Below are positions 59,102 to 64,000 of a stretch of 64,000 nucleotides of DNA, in pieces. Source of the DNA: Cyclina sinensis. Taxonomy: Eukaryota; Mollusca; Bivalvia; Venerida; Veneridae. The notes under the pieces were generated by a model. That model had not been told where the DNA came from. It did no database searches and was given only the letters and a program-made list of their open reading frames with translations. How positions within the stretch are numbered: the stretch's first letter is position 1; each line of letters begins with the position of its first letter. The stretch covers positions 4,030,001 through 4,094,000 of the forward strand of contig JAAONU010000017.1 in NCBI GenBank assembly GCA_012932295.1, written 5' to 3'. The translations under genes and the position numbers were made by a program.

Positions 59102-62100
59102 CTATCTGCCAAGATGAATTTAAATGTCAACTGCATGCAACAAATCAAATCCGACGACCAAGATTTCCAGCTGCTTGTCAACACTGCTCACTCCCTTCTT
59201 TTAAAACAAAACATTTAGGGTTTAATCACAATTACAAAAATGATCCTTAAAATAGAAAAACGAAATAAAGCAATTACACTTTACCGTGGTAAACGTTCAG
59301 ATTGATGAATATATTGCAGGATGTTTACAGATTTTGTTTTTGTTTTTTTAAATTATTCACTTTGATGGCGCCTTTTTTATCAGACAACTTCCGCCAACAG
59401 GTGCTAGATACGGCGATCGTTCATTTCATACACTAAATAAAAATAACAAAGATTTTAAACACATTAATAAAACAGAAAAAAAAGAATGTTGAATAATTAT
59501 TCAATGATTTTAGTAATAAAATTGGTATACTTACGACAATTCCGCAGGGGACCCACTTCCGGTTGAACGTAAACAGTATAAAATGTCGAGGCGTAAATAG
59601 AAAAATATTACAAAAATATCATGTAACTTGGTAAGAGATATTCAATTAAAACATTTCTCATAAGCTTGTTTTTCGATAACAACAAGTAAACTTATTTGTC
59701 AACGGTTATTTCTAAAGAAATATTAACTTTTACAACACCGGTTTGTTCCCAAAATATTTCGAACCAATTCTTATAACAATTATATTCGTACTGATAGAAG
59801 ATGTAAAATACTCTGACTGGTTAATAATATAATGCTAAAATAAATTGATGAGCAAGAAAGTATTTCCTCATAAATTGTTCTTTAAAATAAGATACGTTGA
59901 ACATTTAAATCATGATGTGTTTTAGGTTTTTGTTAAATAGCATAGTAGTACTCTTTTATGACAAATTTCAATGACTAGCACCTTTCTTTAATGCTGTTCA
60001 GTATATAATTAAATCTTTCAGTTCAACAATAAATCAGTCGGAAAAAAACAGGGATCCAAGGTCAGCAAAACTCTGCTTCATTCAACAAACATATAGCCAG
60101 ACCATAGACCAACTGGACCTTTAACAATCTAGAATTTAAGAACGTAAGTATTTTTTATTATATTGAATTAAAAATATGACTGATAACATGATGCATATGT
60201 TGTATTTTTTACCATAAATTTATTATTATTAAAATTGTATATAGTAAAGTTATATGCCAATAAAGTTTTCATTGTTATAGTCGTAATAAGTGATAAAGCA
60301 ATTGAAGTAATTCAGTACTTAAATTGGATTTACACTAAAAGTGGTCAGTTGTTTTGCTTTTTTTTGGGTGGGGGGATGGGGTTTTAAGACAGATTTTCTT
60401 TCTGTCATGAAACCATGTTTTCTCAGTTTTTAGTTCTGTTCATGTATTCAGTAGAATTCCATAACTAGCTAAGTTCAACAATTTTGCTTGAGTTATCTCA
60501 CCAGTTTTATATGAAATGAATGTGACAACCTAAACTTCCTATTGATATTGACAAAAGTCGTAGTATTCAGACAGCTTTAATCTTTAATTCTTATACACAT
60601 TTTAACTATGATCTTCATTTCTTTGTAAGGTGGCTGAACCTCTGAACTTGTGCCAGGGAAGGAGTCTTTTCCAAAAATGAAGAAGACAGATTGAAAAATC
60701 CTATACTTGCATCCATAAGAGTTATCATGAACAAGCACATACTTGAAAGAGAAAGCTTTATTTGTTAAAGATGTGAAAGTTTGAGAATATAGTTTTACAC
60801 ATTTATGACAATACATTTGCAGAGTGTTAATTATTCAGTAGTACAGAGGTGTGTTTTACCCATTGCTATTTTGTACTGGTTATTAGGTTTGATACAAAGT
60901 TTTTTTCTTTGTAAAAAAATTCAAGAAAGTTTATTGTGTAACCAAGATGTGAATGAAAAGCATGAAATGACTAGCATATGAAGTGGAAAATGAACCAAGC
61001 CAGTGTTGATACCAGGTAACAGTTGAGGAGTTCAATGCTAGTCTGTGATGCAGAAGAAAGTTAGTGACTCTTTGTAGGATTTCAAACAGATTAGAATTAG
61101 AAGTGAACTGCTGCTTGTTAACCTTGACAAAGGCACTTAAGTCATTTGGATGTACAACAAAAGTGGTGATGTGCTGATATTATCAATTTCATTTTACCCA
61201 TCCAGTTATTCATAATTACATTTGTTTATAAACATTATTCAAAACAACTTTTTATACCAAAAATATCCAGATAGAATTTCCTATGCATATAGATGATACA
61301 GCTTGCACCTTCAGGAAGCTTTTGTAAATCCTAGATTAGCATTCTTTTATTTTACAAATAATTCTACTTTAAAACATTTCATTGCTATATTTGTTAAATA
61401 TGACATATCAAACATAATTAGTGATAATTATTAAATAATGCCATCACAGCCCTCTTGTTTTTTTTATCTTTTGCTCTGAACATGTCAGCCTTCTTTTAGT
61501 ATTTCTTCAGACGTGTACTGAAGCTGAAACAAGATTGAACTTTTTGTCTGAACATGTCTTTTCCAGTATAAATTGTTCTAGTAATTTTACAGTTATTTGT
61601 TGACCATGAATCATGTTCAGACAAGGACATCTGACCATCAATCATTGTCAGTCATGGACAATACACCATGCAGTTAAAAAACAGAAATCTGCTAAGTCAT
61701 ACTGTTTTCATAATGTTATTTCAGTTGACCATGATTCATGTTCAAACAAAGACTCTTGCTCATGAATCATTGTCAGTCATGGACACTTACATAATGTGTA
61801 CACTGCTACAGGCTTTACTGCTTAGAAATAGTAAACTGTTGCATTTAAAGTAAAAAACAGACACTAGTTGTAAAATGCAACATTCTTCAACTAATATGTG
61901 ATAACTATTTAAGATTGACAGTGTTTCATGGTCTGGAAAACATGGTCTTTTTACCACAGTCAGACCATGGTCAAATCAAGGTAAAAAGCGACCAGAGTCA
62001 AATTCGAAACTAACAACATAGACAACCATGTTTCGATCATGTTTAACCATGGTCAAACAAGAATCAAGGTTTTTATTTCACAGGGGATTGATATCATCAT

Positions 62101-62165
62101 GACCCTTCCCCACTTTATAGCTTTTATAGACAGGTGAGCGACTTAGGGCCATCATGGGCCTCTTG

Positions 62166-63224
62166 TTTGATTTATTGGCCAGTACACGTCTTTTTGTAAT
62201 CAAAACTCCAAAATCTTGAAAAAATCAGTAAATTTTGCAATTATATGCAGACATAATATTAAACAAAGATAAATGATTCCACTGTAGTAGACGTTTCTGT
62301 TTGAAACGTTCTCTGCCAAAAATACCACGGGGATGCAAGTTCTTTTAATGTGAAAACAGCCGTGTGAAAAATCCTTTAACATTTGAAGATGAAAAGTACT
62401 ATGAACTTGACTTTTCCTTTTAACTAATGAGCCTTTTTTTGTCGCTTATGTTTAAATAATGTTTATTACTAAAATAAACTTGCTTAAAGTCATATAATAT
62501 GTACTTTCACATAACAGTATCAAAGGGGATAAATCGAAAATGAAAGATTTTACTTCTGTATTACTTAGTTGTTTAATTCCCCAATTAATCAATCAATCCA
62601 TCAGTTATCGGGTTAAGACCCTTAACACTGTGAACAATAAGTTCTAAGAAATTTAAAAGTTGCAGAATAGCCTTGTGCTGAGCAAAGGCAATTAAAACAG
62701 TATGATTAGGCTGAACTTGAACTTAGATAAACATTTCATGCACATTGTACATTTTAACATTTAATGGCAAGAAGCAACTTCAAAATGATTATGAAATGAA
62801 GCACAGTGATGCCGCTTGGATTTTCAAAGGACTTGAAAAAGCACAGAATAAGTAACTTGTGATTCCTTTGTAAACTTTATTATCTTCCATTTATTTATTT
62901 CTTAATCAACAAACTTCTTTTTCTAAAAAACAGAATGGACTTCCATAAAAGGTTTCTGTCCTGTATGATACTCTTCAGAAACACGTTTTCTGTGACATGT
63001 GGTGACCTATGTGTACAAATCTCTAGATCAGTATCTTTTGAAACACGTAAGTTTTGAAGATTTATTAATTTTACCAGCCGTGCGAATAGGTAAAGGACAT
63101 ATAATAGTCTTATCCCAGGATGCATGAGTAATTTGTTCAGCTTACAGACTGCAAAATATTTTGGCATAAATGATCAAGGCAACATCCAGTTATAAGCTAC
63201 CATGACTGTGACCATTGCCATGTT
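62166..63224. other. Non-coding DNA, no feature recognised
   Basis: AT-rich sequence with short ORFs lacking domains or splice context. I see nothing I can support here. Confidence 0.4.
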
Positions 63225-63256
63225 TCGGGGGCATTTATGTCTGTGACAAATTTCTT
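63225..63256 (+). mobile_element. 3'-end fragment of the GGGGGGCAT pearl family
   Basis: 'cgggggcatttatgtctgtg' followed by ACAAATTTCTTG and TT parallels the end of the element at 1-461. Only the terminal ~40 bp is present. Confidence 0.5.
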
Positions 63257-64000
63257 GTTTCATAAATTCAGTATGATGGTGGATAATTAGGAAGTAATGA
63301 AACTTACCTTAAACGGAGGACAACATAGATCAATGCACAAATGATGGTATCTCTATACATGAAAAAAATACGAAATTTGCACTTCAATCATACGACGACG
63401 GAATACGAAATTATGTCAAGTTATTACAATAAAGAGGAAGTAAAGTAGCACTGAGCGCACGAAACAGAGAAATTTCTCGCTTTCGTGGTACTATTTTCTA
63501 TTACAATTCCACTGACCATGACAACAGAACGCAGGAAAAGGTTCGCTCATTCTTTAGGTGTAATTAAATAAAGTGATTCCTAGACTATATTCCATAAAGT
63601 GCAGGTCTGATTAACACTTCCTAACACGATATTGCCTCAGTTGTAATTCACACGCGCTCCGAATTGGCGAACTTCATACTTACATAATGTATCATCATAT
63701 ATATACGATAAATTATAAGGTCAAACTTTTGCTCTTGAGAACTCAAATACACGAAGCTCTTATGCTCTATTCTGCTAACGTACAGACGTTAAAGCGGTAT
63801 CAAACTCGCAAGAAAATTGGTCAATGCGTTACCGAGATATGTGCAGAAGTGTGACTATTACCTTTCTCGATCAGAGAAAAAGGGGACAGAATCTTGTCCG
63901 AAACTTTATGCAGATAAATTAATTCTATCCATGGGTGCCAATGTTTTTTTCTGGTGATTTCACGTCTTTTAGAGAACACACTTCCGCTCACTGCCTTCCG
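63257..64000. other. Unassigned window end
   Basis: More GC-mixed than the preceding DNA, but no exon, RNA gene or repeat recognised on either strand. Confidence 0.35.

Larger units (their letters stand above)
56612..62086. mobile_element. Candidate 5.5 kb DNA transposon inserted in a pearl-like element
   Basis: Left end CCCCAGTGAAAT (56612-56623) and right end ATTTCACAGGGG (62075-62086) are 11/12 inverted repeats. Just inside both ends are clusters of 'accatggtc/gaccatg' palindromes (56635-56940 and 61560-62055), like subterminal binding-site arrays of DNA transposons. No intact transposase is seen; possible decayed minus-strand exons lie at 57740-58680. Target duplication is unclear (AT at most). 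Confidence 0.45.
54432..62165 (+). mobile_element. Large pearl/HINE-like element (AGCTCACC family), interrupted
   Basis: 5' hairpin AGCTCACCTGTCAC (54432-54445), ATA, GTGACATGGTGAGCT (54449-54463) with one bulged T, then GTCC repeats. Many core units run to about 56600. The matching 3' end, CAGGTGAGC (62131-62139), AGGGCCATCATGGGCC and CTTG (62162-62165) then TT, is 5.5 kb further on. Most of 56612-62086 therefore looks inserted; a core-like fragment at 58195-58370 complicates this. Confidence 0.55.

Noticed and set aside
59100..59250. Short + strand frame with Cys/His residues resembling part of an SP-RING (PIAS-type) zinc finger
   Set aside because: Spacing of the Cys and His residues is off and the remaining zinc ligands are absent; begins in a (TA)n tract. 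Too weak to call.
1..64000. CRISPR arrays, operons, ribosome binding sites
   Set aside because: The window is eukaryotic; the short regularly spaced repeats are satellites, minisatellites and pearl-type cores.

Overview
This window is animal (spliced, intron-rich, AT-rich) DNA, most likely from a bivalve mollusc. The evidence is three recognisable metazoan genes split into small exons with GT..AG introns, and many repeats of the bivalve 'pearl' / Helentron-associated (HINE, DINE-1-like) type: a 5' hairpin, a (GTCC/GTCT)n tract, tandem ~145-157 bp core units, and a 3' hairpin followed by CTTG or CTAG and TT. I cannot name the species.

Layout. 1-461: 3' part of a pearl-like element. 2.6-3.8 kb: TTAA-flanked element with a ~180 bp tandem array. 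3938-6639 (+): last four coding exons of a TMEM45-family (DUF716) membrane protein, whose 5' end lies outside the window or was not found. 6.9-11.4 kb: intergenic, with a tRNA-like SINE fragment. 11554-34157 (+): a complete SCAMP (secretory carrier-associated membrane protein) gene, which dominates the window. 34.2-43.8 kb: SCAMP 3'UTR/intergenic DNA with piggyBac-like MITEs and nested pearl elements. 43849-48792 (+): a complete MBD2/3 gene (methyl-CpG-binding NuRD subunit) in six coding exons. 51.6-53.4 kb and 54.4-62.2 kb: large pearl elements, the second apparently split by a ~5.5 kb insertion with short terminal inverted repeats and CATGGTC-rich subterminal regions. 53866-54022: an orphan transmembrane exon-like ORF. 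62.2-64 kb: no gene recognised.

Main discovery candidate. The SCAMP exon coding for the last luminal loop and fourth transmembrane segment is present four times in a row (22430-22547, 24804-24921, 26748-26865, 29043-29160). All four are exactly 118 nt, have the same splice phases, read open, start V-G-x-I and end in LVK or LIK. Because 118 is not a multiple of 3, normally only one can be used per transcript. This is the structure of a mutually exclusive exon cluster that would swap TM4 of a vesicle-trafficking protein among four versions.

Second candidate. Pearl-like families with unrelated primary sequence share one 5' hairpin design (outer stem, one bulged base on the 3' arm, inner stem, AAA or ATA triloop). 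Stem changes are compensated between copies. The stem sequence recurs a third time near the 3' end in several copies, just before a second hairpin.

The three genes have unrelated cellular roles (membrane protein, vesicle trafficking, chromatin) and share only the + orientation. Nothing suggests they work together.
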